Source of the DNA: Pseudomaricurvus sp965656525
GTDB taxonomy: Bacteria > Pseudomonadota > Gammaproteobacteria > Pseudomonadales > Cellvibrionaceae
Direction of reading: 5' to 3'
Length of the DNA stretch: 64,000 bases
NCBI GenBank assembly: GCA_965656525.1
Contig: CBFHKY010000007.1
Span: forward strand, 1 to 64,000
Shown: positions 44,666 to 53,903 of the stretch, piece by piece
Position numbering within the stretch: position 1 is the stretch's first letter
How the letters are laid out: every line of letters starts with the position of its first letter
Made by a program: the position numbers and the translations under genes
Notes under the pieces: model-generated
Databases searched by the model: none
What the model was told of the DNA's origin: nothing
The model's input: the letters and a program-made list of their open reading frames with translations, nothing else

Positions 44666-47236
44666 ATGCAACCGTCTACCACACAACCTACTCCCGTTCA
44701 GGCTCCGGCCACGGACAAGCTGTTGTACACGCGCCGCGAAGGCCTCCTCGATGAGGTGTATGACGCTGACGGTCACATCAAGCCCTACTGGGAACCTGTA
44801 CTGAACAGTTTTCAAGCTCTCGGTCCACAGGCCTTTGCCGATCGTGAAAGCAAAGCTCGCCGTATTCTGAGAGACGACGGCGCCACCTACAACATTTATG
44901 ATGAGCAACAAACACCAGCCCACAACTGGCCTTTGGACCTTGTGCCTGCTCTCATTAGCAGTGAAGAATGGGGGCGAATCGAGGCTGGCCTGCTGGAAAG
45001 GGCCGAACTGTTTAATCTCTTGCTCAAAGACCTATATGGTAATCGCCAGTTGATCCGTCAAGGCGTGATTCCACCCGAAGCCCTCTATGCCCATAAAGGC
45101 TTCTTACGGGCCTGTAATGGTTTGCATATTCCCGGAGAACACCAGCTGATTTTACACGCTGCCGACTTGATCCGTGGTCCTGACAACTCCATTCAGGTGC
45201 TGACCGATCGCACTCAAAGCCCTAGCGGGGCTGGGTATGCTTTAGAGAATCGCACCGTCATGTCGCGGGTATTTCCCAGCTTATTCCGCAATTGCCAAGT
45301 CCACAGACTGTCTAGTTTTTTCCAACAACTGCGCAGCAAGCTCATCGCCCTATCCCCCAATCAGGATCAACCTCGAGTTGTGGTGCTCACTCCCGGGGCG
45401 CATAACGAGACCTATTTTGAGCACGCTTATTTTGCGAATTACTTAGGTTTTCACTTGGTACAAAGTGGCGATTTAATTGTACGTAACGGCTACGTGTGGA
45501 TGAAGGCCTTGGACGGCCTCAGCCGTGTTGACGTTATTCTGCGCCGCGTAGACGACCTATTTTGCGATCCTGTTGAGCTGCGCGCCGACTCACAGCTGGG
45601 TGTCCCTAGTCTTTTAGAAGTCGCTCGCGCTGGACGCGTAGTGATCGCCAACCCGCTGGGGTCTGGTGTGTTGGAAAACCCTGTATTCTTAAAGTACTTG
45701 CCCGGCATTGCAAAAGAGCTACTCGGCCGTGAGATTCGGCTGAAGTCTGTAGAAAACTATTGGTGTGGTGATAAAAAAGACCTTGCTCATGTCTTGGATA
45801 ATTTGCAAAACCTCGTCATCAAGCCCATTTACCGAGGCTCCGGTAAAACCAGTGTCAGTGGCAGAGATTTAACCGCGGCACAATTGAATGAGCTGAAACT
45901 GAAAATACAAGCGGATCCCCTGCAATTTGTTGGTCAGCCTATCTTAGAATCGACACAGTTGCCGACTTATGAAAAAGGCCAGCTGGTACCTCGCCCTTCT
46001 ATTTTGCGCAGCTTTTCTGTAGCTGGTGCCGGCTCTTACAGCGTCATGCCCGGGGGCTTAACCCGAGTCGGCGCACAGGAGCGATCGTTTGTAATCTCGA
46101 ATCAAGTAGGCGCGCAAAGCAAAGATACGTGGATCATCAGCTCTGAGCCCGATACCGAAAGTGCATTACCTGATACCGATGCTAATGTCACACCGATACG
46201 TGAAGCAGACCTTATCAGCTTGCCTAGCCGAGTGGTGGAAAATCTATTTTGGATGGGGCGCTATGCCGAACGGGCTGAAGCTTCGCTACGTTTACTGCGC
46301 ACCGTGTTTGTCATGTTGAATGGCGAAGAACCAATATCCACTGAAAGTCAGCGCACACTTTTAGAGACATTGACTCACATCACAGCAACACGCCCAGGGT
46401 TTATTGGTGCGCCACAAGCCATGATCGACAAGCCCGAGCCGGAATTGCGCCGATTAATCGGCGATGCCACTCTCAGCGGAAGTGTTCGCTCCAACCTCAA
46501 AGCACTGCTGTTCTGTGCCGACGAATCACAAGAGCTACTGTCATCCGATACCATGCGCGTGATTAATGACATTCGCGACGGTTTAGGCCAGCTGGATGCT
46601 GTAATGACCAGCGAATGGACCTCTACGCCCGAAGATGCTTTGGACCCCTTAGTGACAGCGCTGATGGCACTTTCAGGGCTTGCACACGAAAGTATGATCC
46701 GTGACTTCGGTTGGCGTTTTATTGATATTGGTCGTCGCTTAGAACGCGCCATCCAAACCACCGCCATTATTAAATGCTTGGTGGTCACTGAGCGACCCGA
46801 AGCCGATCAAAACGTCATGCTGGAATCATTGCTGTTATCTTTGGAGGCACTTATCAGCTACCGCCGTCGGTATCGTGCTCGTATGGGAGTGCAGTCGGCT
46901 CTCGATTTGGTGATGATGGACACGTCCAACCCAAGGTCTCTGTTGCATCAACTGGAACAATTGAGCCACCACATCAACAAGCTACCCCACTCAGGCAGCT
47001 CAAAGCACCAGCTACCGCCTGAAGAGCGCGCCACCCTGCAAGCTGAGACATTGATTAAATTGTCGCTGTTAACGGAACTGAGTACTCGTACCGACGGCGA
47101 ACGTCAGCTGTTAAAACAGACGTTGGATAACCTTAATAAGTATTTAAGCACCATCAGTCACTTAATCAGCGACAAATACTTTGACCACCGCGAAACATCA
47201 CAGCAGCTGGTGACTAGCACCTGGGAGACCACTTAA
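44666..47236 (+). CDS. Fused circularly permuted ATP-grasp and alpha-E protein
   Basis: 856 residues combining both components that are separate in the first module. About 1-500 is the ATP-grasp part (WPLDLVPALIS, SPSGAGYALENRTV, VLTPGAHNETYFEHAYFA, DVILRRVDDLFCDP, VIKPIYRGSGKT, MPGGLTRVG, SKDTWII); about 520-850 is the alpha-E part (LPSRVVENLFWMGRYAERAE, DIGRRLERAIQTTAI). Compared with the upstream paralogue, the acidic EDNLR block reads TDRTQ, the glycine-rich KPANESGGYG reads KPIYRGSGKT and RPFVLQG reads RSFSVAG. Loss of likely Mg-ATP residues suggests a non-catalytic or altered partner. The alpha-E half is followed without a gap by a transglutaminase gene. Confidence 0.9.
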   Translation: MQPSTTQPTPVQAPATDKLLYTRREGLLDEVYDADGHIKPYWEPVLNSFQALGPQAFADRESKARRILRDDGATYNIYDEQQTPAHNWPLDLVPALISSEEWGRIEAGLLERAELFNLLLKDLYGNRQLIRQGVIPPEALYAHKGFLRACNGLHIPGEHQLILHAADLIRGPDNSIQVLTDRTQSPSGAGYALENRTVMSRVFPSLFRNCQVHRLSSFFQQLRSKLIALSPNQDQPRVVVLTPGAHNETYFEHAYFANYLGFHLVQSGDLIVRNGYVWMKALDGLSRVDVILRRVDDLFCDPVELRADSQLGVPSLLEVARAGRVVIANPLGSGVLENPVFLKYLPGIAKELLGREIRLKSVENYWCGDKKDLAHVLDNLQNLVIKPIYRGSGKTSVSGRDLTAAQLNELKLKIQADPLQFVGQPILESTQLPTYEKGQLVPRPSILRSFSVAGAGSYSVMPGGLTRVGAQERSFVISNQVGAQSKDTWIISSEPDTESALPDTDANVTPIREADLISLPSRVVENLFWMGRYAERAEASLRLLRTVFVMLNGEEPISTESQRTLLETLTHITATRPGFIGAPQAMIDKPEPELRRLIGDATLSGSVRSNLKALLFCADESQELLSSDTMRVINDIRDGLGQLDAVMTSEWTSTPEDALDPLVTALMALSGLAHESMIRDFGWRFIDIGRRLERAIQTTAIIKCLVVTERPEADQNVMLESLLLSLEALISYRRRYRARMGVQSALDLVMMDTSNPRSLLHQLEQLSHHINKLPHSGSSKHQLPPEERATLQAETLIKLSLLTELSTRTDGERQLLKQTLDNLNKYLSTISHLISDKYFDHRETSQQLVTSTWETT

Positions 47237-48127
47237 GTGCGCTATCGAATTAAGCACATCACCGAATATCGCTATGCCAGTCGGGTTTCTCATTGCTACA
47301 ACTTAGCTCATATGATTCCTCGTACCAGCCTCAGACAAAAATGTTTGAGCAGCAGTGTTCGTGTTGAACCAGGTTCGGCTCACACCACCCAACAAGAAGA
47401 TTACTTTGGTAACATCGCTTATCATTTTGAAATTCAGAGGCCTCACAAAAAGCTGGTTATTACCGCCAGCAGTGAAGTCATCACTGGTGCGCAGCACTCT
47501 AAGTTAAATTTGGACTTTGGTATTACCTGCGCGCAAGCTCGTGAACTGATGCTTACGAGCCGTGACCCAGAAACCTTGTTCGCACGTGAGTTCTTGCTGG
47601 ACTCCAACATGATTCGCAATAGCGACGAGTTACTTGAATATGCACGACCAAGCTTCAGCGACGATCGACCGCTTCTGTCTGCAGTAATGGATCTGACGCA
47701 CCGCATTTACACAGAATTCAGCTACAGCCCTCAATCGACGACTATTGCAACGCCATTGAGCGAAGTACTGGCTGAAAGAAAAGGCGTATGCCAAGATTTC
47801 GCGCATTTACAGATCGGTTGTTTACGCGCTTTAGGGTTTGCTGCCAAATACGTATCAGGCTACATAGAGACACTGCCCCCTCCGGGTAAAGAAAAAATGG
47901 TGGGCTCCGATGCGAGTCATGCTTGGCTATCGGTTTATTCGCCCACCGAAGGTTGGTTTGAATTTGACCCCACCAACGATTGCCTCGCGGCAGAGCAACA
48001 TATTATCACCGCCTGGGGGCGTGATTTTTTTGATGTAACTCCGTTGAAAGGCGTGATTTATGGTGGTGGTGAGAACCCCATTATGAGCGTGTCTGTGGAT
48101 GTCGCACGCGTGAAAGAGACGGCGTGA
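47237..48127 (+). CDS. Transglutaminase-like cysteine protease
   Basis: Papain-fold transglutaminase/protease homologue of 296 residues with no signal peptide, so cytoplasmic. The N-terminal domain begins RYRIKHITEYRYASRVSHCY; the catalytic triad is complete: Cys in RKGVCQDFAHLQ, His in SDASHAWLSVY and Asp in FEFDPTND. The start is GTG immediately after the TAA of the ATP-grasp/alpha-E gene, so translation is coupled. In the proposed peptide system it could trim or transfer the peptide made by the ligases. The Anbu proteasome-like peptidase often found with this set is absent from the locus. Confidence 0.92.
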   Translation: MRYRIKHITEYRYASRVSHCYNLAHMIPRTSLRQKCLSSSVRVEPGSAHTTQQEDYFGNIAYHFEIQRPHKKLVITASSEVITGAQHSKLNLDFGITCAQARELMLTSRDPETLFAREFLLDSNMIRNSDELLEYARPSFSDDRPLLSAVMDLTHRIYTEFSYSPQSTTIATPLSEVLAERKGVCQDFAHLQIGCLRALGFAAKYVSGYIETLPPPGKEKMVGSDASHAWLSVYSPTEGWFEFDPTNDCLAAEQHIITAWGRDFFDVTPLKGVIYGGGENPIMSVSVDVARVKETA

Positions 48128-48354
48128 TATTGCTTGAAACACTTAACAAGTGACTTGCAATAAGAGTATGGCTAAGTTTCGTCTAATGGCGATTAACGGG
48201 CCGCTTAGTCTAAGCAATAAACACAATGCTAGGAACGCGTCTGCTCAAGGGAAGAAAGACTGATAGAAACGATAGGGAACTTACGCAGTATTCCGTCCTT
48301 AGAATACTGCATCTTTTCAGTGGGTAAACTGTGCGTTAGAACCCTGTGCTTAAC

Positions 48355-49038
48355 TTAATTGATCGCTACAGGAGCACTAGAGCTCAAGTCAATTTGAGCC
48401 GTTTGCTTTTGCATATCTGGTGTGACAGTGATTACCACACGACGGTTATCTTGACGACCGGCAGCAGAATTATTGCTTGCTGTTGGACGATCTTCACCGT
48501 AGGCGTTTAAATCCCAACTCACATGAGTGTCTGGAAACTCACCCTCAAGATAATTCTGAACGGCATCAGCGCGCTCACGTGAAAGATGGTCATTGTACTG
48601 GTCAGTCCCTATAGCGTCCGTATGCCCCGCCAGCACGACATCGATATGCTCAACAGGCATGTCCTGTGTATCTGAAACGAGTTTATCCAGGGCCGCCTTA
48701 GCCATGGGTGTTAACGCGTGTGAATCAAAAGCAAACTCGACCTCCTCGGTGACGGTTTCAACTACCACCTCAGCTGGCTCTGGCTCATTGCTATTTTCGC
48801 TGGCAGAAGAGCTCTGTGTAGTATTGCTAGTGTCTTCAGCTGGCACAGAAAATACCGATGATTTGTCCGCCGATACGTTATGCTCACCGCTATCACTTTT
48901 CATGGAAACCAGCTCGTATTCTTGTCCATTATTTGCTGCACCCATTTCATCGCTTTGGCCGGACCCTTGGCATGCCGTCAGTAAAGATGCAGCCATCAAA
49001 GAAGTCACTGTTGCACTCATATAACGATAGTTTTTCAT
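48355..49038 (-). CDS. OmpA-family peptidoglycan-binding lipoprotein
   Basis: Outer-membrane lipoprotein of 227 residues tethering to peptidoglycan. The signal peptide ends at the lipobox LLTAC; a Ser/Glu-rich flexible linker (about 25-95) precedes the OmpA C-terminal domain, with VEFAFDSHALTP, HIDVVLAGHTDAIGTDQYND, LSRERADAVQNYL and AYGEDRPTASNNS and the conserved NRRVVI. GGAGGAATCGT before the ATG is a strong ribosome site. Convergent with the ATP-grasp cluster and unrelated to it by sequence. Confidence 0.92.
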   Translation of the reverse strand: MKNYRYMSATVTSLMAASLLTACQGSGQSDEMGAANNGQEYELVSMKSDSGEHNVSADKSSVFSVPAEDTSNTTQSSSASENSNEPEPAEVVVETVTEEVEFAFDSHALTPMAKAALDKLVSDTQDMPVEHIDVVLAGHTDAIGTDQYNDHLSRERADAVQNYLEGEFPDTHVSWDLNAYGEDRPTASNNSAAGRQDNRRVVITVTPDMQKQTAQIDLSSSAPVAIN

Positions 49039-49404
49039 TACGATTCCTCCTGGAATTAACTATTTTGTAATGTCTCATACAAGTTTTTGCAATCCCTATG
49101 CCAACCGCTTATAAAATGTCTATCCTCTTCTGAAGCCCTTTTAGTTCGGGTGTTTGTCCAGCCAATCACTGATTTTTACAGCGCGTACTTATCAAGGCTC
49201 AAGAGCCTTAATCCTCATGACTCGCAGTACCTTCTTACAAAAACTATTGCTCATCGTGTAACTTTTACCGACTCAATCGGTGTCTGATATCACGCTGCAC
49301 GGCGCTGAATACGAGACGGTGACAGCGCTTGAGTTCTCAGAAACTGGTCTATACTCACTGAATCGATAGCGATAAATTAACGGGGTTATTTAACCGAAAA
49401 ATCT
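49039..49404. other. Intergenic region between OmpA-like gene and GGDEF remnant
   Basis: About 370 bp. A short hairpin (AAGGCTC-AA-GAGCCTT, 49194-49209) is visible. No functional ORF was accepted; translation of this stretch shows no recognisable upstream GGDEF blocks. Confidence 0.5.
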
Positions 49405-49659
49405 TTGAAAGCCATTTCCAACAATTGGTATCTAGCCAAAGAAACCAGAAAAACCGCTCCGTTAACCGTCAGCCTAGGATACGCACCAATAGGCTCCAAC
49501 AGCCAAGCGACCGAAGTCTTTGGGCTTGCTGATAAGGCCCTTTACCAAGCCAAACACTCAGGGCGCGACCAAGTCATCAGTTATCGGCAGCTCGTGAAAG
49601 ATGAACCACACCAATCAAACAGGTTGGAAATCAATTACGACAACATTGGCCTTTTTTGA
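49405..49659 (+). pseudogene. Decayed GGDEF domain fragment
   Basis: The translation carries only the C-terminal third of a diguanylate cyclase domain: LTVSLGYAPIG followed by ADKALYQAKHSGRDQVISY, the characteristic end of GGDEF proteins. The GGDEF motif, substrate loop and all upstream sequence are missing, and no good ribosome site precedes it. It is most likely the remnant of a deleted cyclase gene, left upstream of the solute-binding protein/kinase pair. Confidence 0.85.
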
Positions 49660-49712
49660 ATCGCTGAAAAAAACTTGTGGAACACTCACGAACAACAGAA
49701 CAATGACTATAC

Positions 49713-49740
49713 TTGTTAAGTACTTAATAGCGTCTATACT
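49713..49740 (+). promoter_or_regulatory. Promoter of the solute-binding protein/kinase operon with embedded palindrome
   Basis: TTGTTA (49713-49718) and TATACT (49735-49740) are 16 bp apart, 55 bp before the start codon. The 12-bp perfect palindrome TTAAGTACTTAA (49716-49727) overlaps the -35 box and could be an operator. Confidence 0.6.
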
Positions 49741-49794
49741 TCTGGGTTTGCCCTCAAGTCCAGTAATGCATCAAAAATAACACAGGCTCCAGAT

Positions 49795-51138
49795 ATGGAT
49801 ATGGACTCACAACACAATGCCTTGAACAACACCTGCCCGTCAAAGATAGAGTCTGCGGTTACTACGCCTAAAACTCGAGGTATAGGCCGTCGTCAAGTGC
49901 TAAAGCTGGCCATAGGTGCAGGCCTAACTGGCAGTATGGCAACGCGTGCACCCTATGTCTTTGCTCGCACCAAAACCCAATTGAAAGTGCTAGGCACCCA
50001 CGTAACGTTGCAAGAAGAGCTGCGTCAACAAGCCATGGATGACCTAGGTATTGATATTATTTTTGAGCCCAAAGGCAGTGCAGCCGTATTACAAAAAGCC
50101 TCGGTTTCCCCACAGTCTTTCGATTTATACGAACAATGGTCTAACAGTATCAATGTGCTTTGGAGATCTGGGTCCATACAGCCCATTGAAAAAAAACGCA
50201 TTTATGATTGGGAGGGTATTAACAGTCTCACCAAAACTGGAAGACTGACCCCAAACGCCAAGTTTGGCGAAGGGGATACACCCTACACCCTACTCAATGT
50301 GCAAGCCGATGGTTCTCTCGGCTCAAACACAACAGACACCATAAGCTTTTTACCGTACGTCCATAACGTAGATTCCTTCGCTTATAACACAGACGTTATT
50401 GAAGAGGGCATACCGTACACCACTGAAAGCTGGGGCTGGCTGCTGGACGAACGATATCGGGGGAAAGTCGGAATTGTAAACGCACCGACTATTGGATTAT
50501 TTGACCTTGTATTGGCTGTACAAGCCGCAGGCTTAATGCAATTTAATAATATTGGCGCAATCACAAAAACTGAGTTGGATCAGCTATTCAAAATATTAAT
50601 GCAGTTTAAAAAACAAGGGCACTTTAGTGGATTCTGGACATCCGTACCAGAATCGGTGCGCTTTATGTCACGCGGCCGGACCGTCATACAAAGTATGTTT
50701 TCCCCTGGTGTCTCTACACTGAGAGGCGAAGGAATTCCCGTTACGTATGCGGCGCCTAAAGAAGGCTATCGTGGCTGGCACGGCGTTATGTGTTTATCTT
50801 CCACCACTACAGGTCGTACAAAAGATGCGGCTTACGATTATATGAATTGGTGGCTGTCCGGGTGGCCAGGCGCATTCATTGCACGCCAAGGCTATTATAT
50901 TTCTAACCCTCATCGGTCGCGCCCTTTTTTAAACCCGGAGGAATGGGATTACTGGTACGACGGCAAACCTGCCAACCAAAACCTGCATGGCACCGATGGT
51001 AAAGTCTCCGTCAAGAAGGGAGAGCAGCGCAGAGGAGGCAGCTACACACAACGGTTCAGTAACGTTGCCGTTTGGAATACAGTGATGCCCACATACGATT
51101 ACAGCCTTCAGAAATGGTATGAGTTCATCAGTGCTTAA
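49795..51138 (+). CDS. Tat-exported periplasmic solute-binding protein (PotD-like)
   Basis: Extracellular solute-binding protein of 447 residues resembling the spermidine/putrescine (SBP_bac) group. A twin-arginine motif GRRQVLKLAIG followed by a hydrophobic stretch (GAGLTGSMATRAPYVFA) indicates Tat export at about residue 32-58. Then come the two-lobed binding domains (LKVLGTHVTLQEELRQQAMD, LPYVHNVDSFAYNTDVI, SWGWLLDERYRGKVGI). No permease or ATPase gene is near; the next gene, 53 bp on, is a hybrid histidine kinase. The protein therefore probably delivers a ligand signal to the kinase instead of feeding a transporter. The ligand is unknown. Confidence 0.85.
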   Translation: MDMDSQHNALNNTCPSKIESAVTTPKTRGIGRRQVLKLAIGAGLTGSMATRAPYVFARTKTQLKVLGTHVTLQEELRQQAMDDLGIDIIFEPKGSAAVLQKASVSPQSFDLYEQWSNSINVLWRSGSIQPIEKKRIYDWEGINSLTKTGRLTPNAKFGEGDTPYTLLNVQADGSLGSNTTDTISFLPYVHNVDSFAYNTDVIEEGIPYTTESWGWLLDERYRGKVGIVNAPTIGLFDLVLAVQAAGLMQFNNIGAITKTELDQLFKILMQFKKQGHFSGFWTSVPESVRFMSRGRTVIQSMFSPGVSTLRGEGIPVTYAAPKEGYRGWHGVMCLSSTTTGRTKDAAYDYMNWWLSGWPGAFIARQGYYISNPHRSRPFLNPEEWDYWYDGKPANQNLHGTDGKVSVKKGEQRRGGSYTQRFSNVAVWNTVMPTYDYSLQKWYEFISA

Positions 51139-51191
51139 ATTAATGCCCCATAATCGATCCAATATTTCACCAAATCTACGGCTAACAAAGC

Positions 51192-53891
51192 ATGCCTAGA
51201 TCCTTACAAGCGCAATTTTCAATTCTATTAACCATTTTATTTATCGTTTTTTCCGCGCAGAGCATTGTATCTTTTCGAAATCAAGAAACATTGGCGAACA
51301 ACCAATCTAAAACACAATCCGCTTTCATAAAGCTCGATACTGTCAGCCAACTTGAACGTAATGTTGTTGATTTACAGCGTACCGCTTTAATTTTCAAAGA
51401 AACGGCTAGTGAAACATCTGTCACTCGATTTCATGAAATTTTCAATGAAGTTCTTAATAACACCGATCAACTCTATCAAAAAGAGTTGTTAAATGATGAC
51501 AAAGAAACGTTAGATCTACTTTCTCAAATGAAAGTCCATTTAATCGATTATAAAAATAATTTTGACGAGGTATCTCAAGGTCGAAATCAACAGACTGAAA
51601 TTTTTAAAAATCAAATAAAAGATAGATTTGAAACTATTTTCAGATTACTTAAAAAAATAGAACCTCAATTTTTAACACCTTCACTAGCAGCACAAAATTC
51701 ATTGCAACAGGCAAGAAACTCTGTTCTTCAGTATCTAATTTCACCCGACTACGAACATATCAACAGCTTTATTAATAACATTGAAAAAACAACAAAAAAT
51801 TTAAGCAATGAGAAATATTCATCGGCTGAAATAGATTCAAATATAAAAGTACTTAAACAAAACTTCAATCGTCTGACACAAATTACTAGAGGTTATGTTT
51901 TCTTAGTCAATGTTGTCATGGCTGGATCGGCTAATGAGTTTCTTTATGCGGCTAAAACATTACGTGAAAAGTACACTATCCGTCAGGAATCCGTTATCCA
52001 CCAATCACGTGAAGCCACTGAGCAAATAGGTTTGATCACCAATGTGGTATCGGTCATTTGTATTCTCATCACCGCTTTATTTTCATTCTCGGTAATGTCT
52101 AGAATTTTATGGCCGATCAAGTCACTCACAACCCTTTTTAATAAATTATCCAATGACGAAGCCATCGATATTATCCCCAACATGAACCGCCAAGATGAAA
52201 TTGGCTTACTGACGGTAGCGGCCAATATTTTTCATAAGAAAAACTTACAGACCAAGTCTCTCTTAGAAGCATCACAAGCGATGAATCAAAAGCAAGAACA
52301 ATTAAACAAAGAACTTGTGATCGCTAAAAACAATGCAGAATCTGCAACACGTTCAAAAAGCATGTTTCTTGCCAATATGAGTCACGAAATACGAACACCG
52401 ATGAATGGCATCATTGGGTTAGTCAATCTGATCAAAAAAACACAGCTGACTCAAAAGCAGGGAGATTATCTGGTGAACATCAGCTACTCCAGTCAGCTGA
52501 TGATGGGCGTCATTAACGACATTCTCGACTTTTCAAAAATCGAAGCTGGAAAGCTGAACATTGAAAAACAGCCCTTACAGGTTAACAACATTATTGAAAG
52601 TGTTGTTTCATCAGTCCTGCCTAAGGCGCAAGAGAAAGCTATAAATCTTCGATTTTCTCTAACGTCATCATTACCGCAATACATCCTAGGTGACGAACTG
52701 CGAATTAATCAGATCCTGTTAAATATCTGCTCTAATGGTATTAAATTTACCGATACAGGTTCTGTAGAGATTTTTTTGGGCTATGAGAAAAACTCCAGCG
52801 ATGACAGTCATTATTTAACGATGAGCGTTATCGACACTGGCATTGGTATGAATGAAGATCAAGTAAAACATATCTTCGAATCTTTCACCCAAGCCGATAG
52901 CTCTACAAGTCGACAGTACGGTGGCACGGGACTAGGGCTGGCTATCGTTAAACAGCTTGTTCATTTAATGGGGGGCGACATTCGCGTCGACTCGACATTA
53001 GGTCAAGGTAGCCGGTTGGATGCTCGTATTCCTGCAGACGATATCAGCAATCACTCAAATACCCATAAGGCGAACTCTTTTGATTCTAGCGATCATTTCG
53101 ATGAGAAGCCTGAAGTAGATATTCTTTATCTAAGCGATGCACCGACGCCACTGATACAAAATCCACACTACTACCCTCAGGTGAACAGCTCTAGAGTCGT
53201 TGCGTTTTCTGAACTGGACATTAGTGTGCTCGACCCGTCATACACCGTGTTAATTGATTGCCCAACCCAAGAATACTACGAAGACCATAAAGATAGCATT
53301 GAGTCATTATTGCGAACACAGAATAACATCGTGTTTGTGACCGATACTCAACCCAGTGATCTCAATACATTTTTGACGGATAAAACCGACCATCTTGTTA
53401 TCTCACACCCCATAACACCCTACAAACTTGAAAAGATTCGTGCTCAACACCGACCCAGTCGCAACAGCGCTCAGGTCGACAGCCTCAAAACAGGCTGTTT
53501 ATTCAAAGGCCATGTATTATTGGTGGAAGACAACATGATCAATCAAGTTGTTGCCAGCAGTTTACTGGAAGACTTCGGGTTGACTTATGATCTTGCCGAA
53601 AATGGCGTAGAAGCTCTGGAGCAGGTCGAACAGTATAGCGGCACCTATCACCTAGTGTTTATGGACATACAAATGCCATTAATGGATGGCTATGAAGCGA
53701 CCCAAACACTAAGGAATCAAGGGCACAAAGATTTGGTAATTTGTGGTTTATCTGCCAATGCTATGGATCAAGATTTAGAAAAAGCGATGCAGGTTGGCAT
53801 GGATGATTATCTGACAAAACCATTGGAACCCAGTGCTTTAGAAGCGGTACTGAAAAAATTCTTACCCTCATCAGAATCATCGCAAGAGTAA
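51192..53891 (+). CDS. Hybrid sensor histidine kinase
   Basis: Membrane-bound kinase of 899 residues. A first membrane helix (about 8-25), a helical periplasmic region of 250 residues, a second helix (about 279-300) and HAMP (SRILWPIKSLTTLFNKL) precede HisKA with phospho-His in LANMSHEIRTPMNG (about residue 398) and HATPase_c (DTGIGMNEDQ, GGTGLGLAIV). A degenerate receiver-like segment without the phospho-Asp (about 640-755, YTVLIDCP) lies before a full receiver with Asp in VFMDIQMPLMDGYEAT (about 825) and LTKPLE. The sensor part is visibly more AT-rich than neighbouring genes. No Hpt or output regulator is adjacent. The upstream solute-binding protein is the likely input. Confidence 0.93.
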   Translation: MPRSLQAQFSILLTILFIVFSAQSIVSFRNQETLANNQSKTQSAFIKLDTVSQLERNVVDLQRTALIFKETASETSVTRFHEIFNEVLNNTDQLYQKELLNDDKETLDLLSQMKVHLIDYKNNFDEVSQGRNQQTEIFKNQIKDRFETIFRLLKKIEPQFLTPSLAAQNSLQQARNSVLQYLISPDYEHINSFINNIEKTTKNLSNEKYSSAEIDSNIKVLKQNFNRLTQITRGYVFLVNVVMAGSANEFLYAAKTLREKYTIRQESVIHQSREATEQIGLITNVVSVICILITALFSFSVMSRILWPIKSLTTLFNKLSNDEAIDIIPNMNRQDEIGLLTVAANIFHKKNLQTKSLLEASQAMNQKQEQLNKELVIAKNNAESATRSKSMFLANMSHEIRTPMNGIIGLVNLIKKTQLTQKQGDYLVNISYSSQLMMGVINDILDFSKIEAGKLNIEKQPLQVNNIIESVVSSVLPKAQEKAINLRFSLTSSLPQYILGDELRINQILLNICSNGIKFTDTGSVEIFLGYEKNSSDDSHYLTMSVIDTGIGMNEDQVKHIFESFTQADSSTSRQYGGTGLGLAIVKQLVHLMGGDIRVDSTLGQGSRLDARIPADDISNHSNTHKANSFDSSDHFDEKPEVDILYLSDAPTPLIQNPHYYPQVNSSRVVAFSELDISVLDPSYTVLIDCPTQEYYEDHKDSIESLLRTQNNIVFVTDTQPSDLNTFLTDKTDHLVISHPITPYKLEKIRAQHRPSRNSAQVDSLKTGCLFKGHVLLVEDNMINQVVASSLLEDFGLTYDLAENGVEALEQVEQYSGTYHLVFMDIQMPLMDGYEATQTLRNQGHKDLVICGLSANAMDQDLEKAMQVGMDDYLTKPLEPSALEAVLKKFLPSSESSQE

Positions 53892-53903
53892 TGTGTGCAT
53901 TTA

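Noticed and set aside
49087..49287. 66-codon ORF upstream of the GGDEF remnant
   Set aside because: Translation has no recognisable GGDEF or other domain blocks and no ribosome site.
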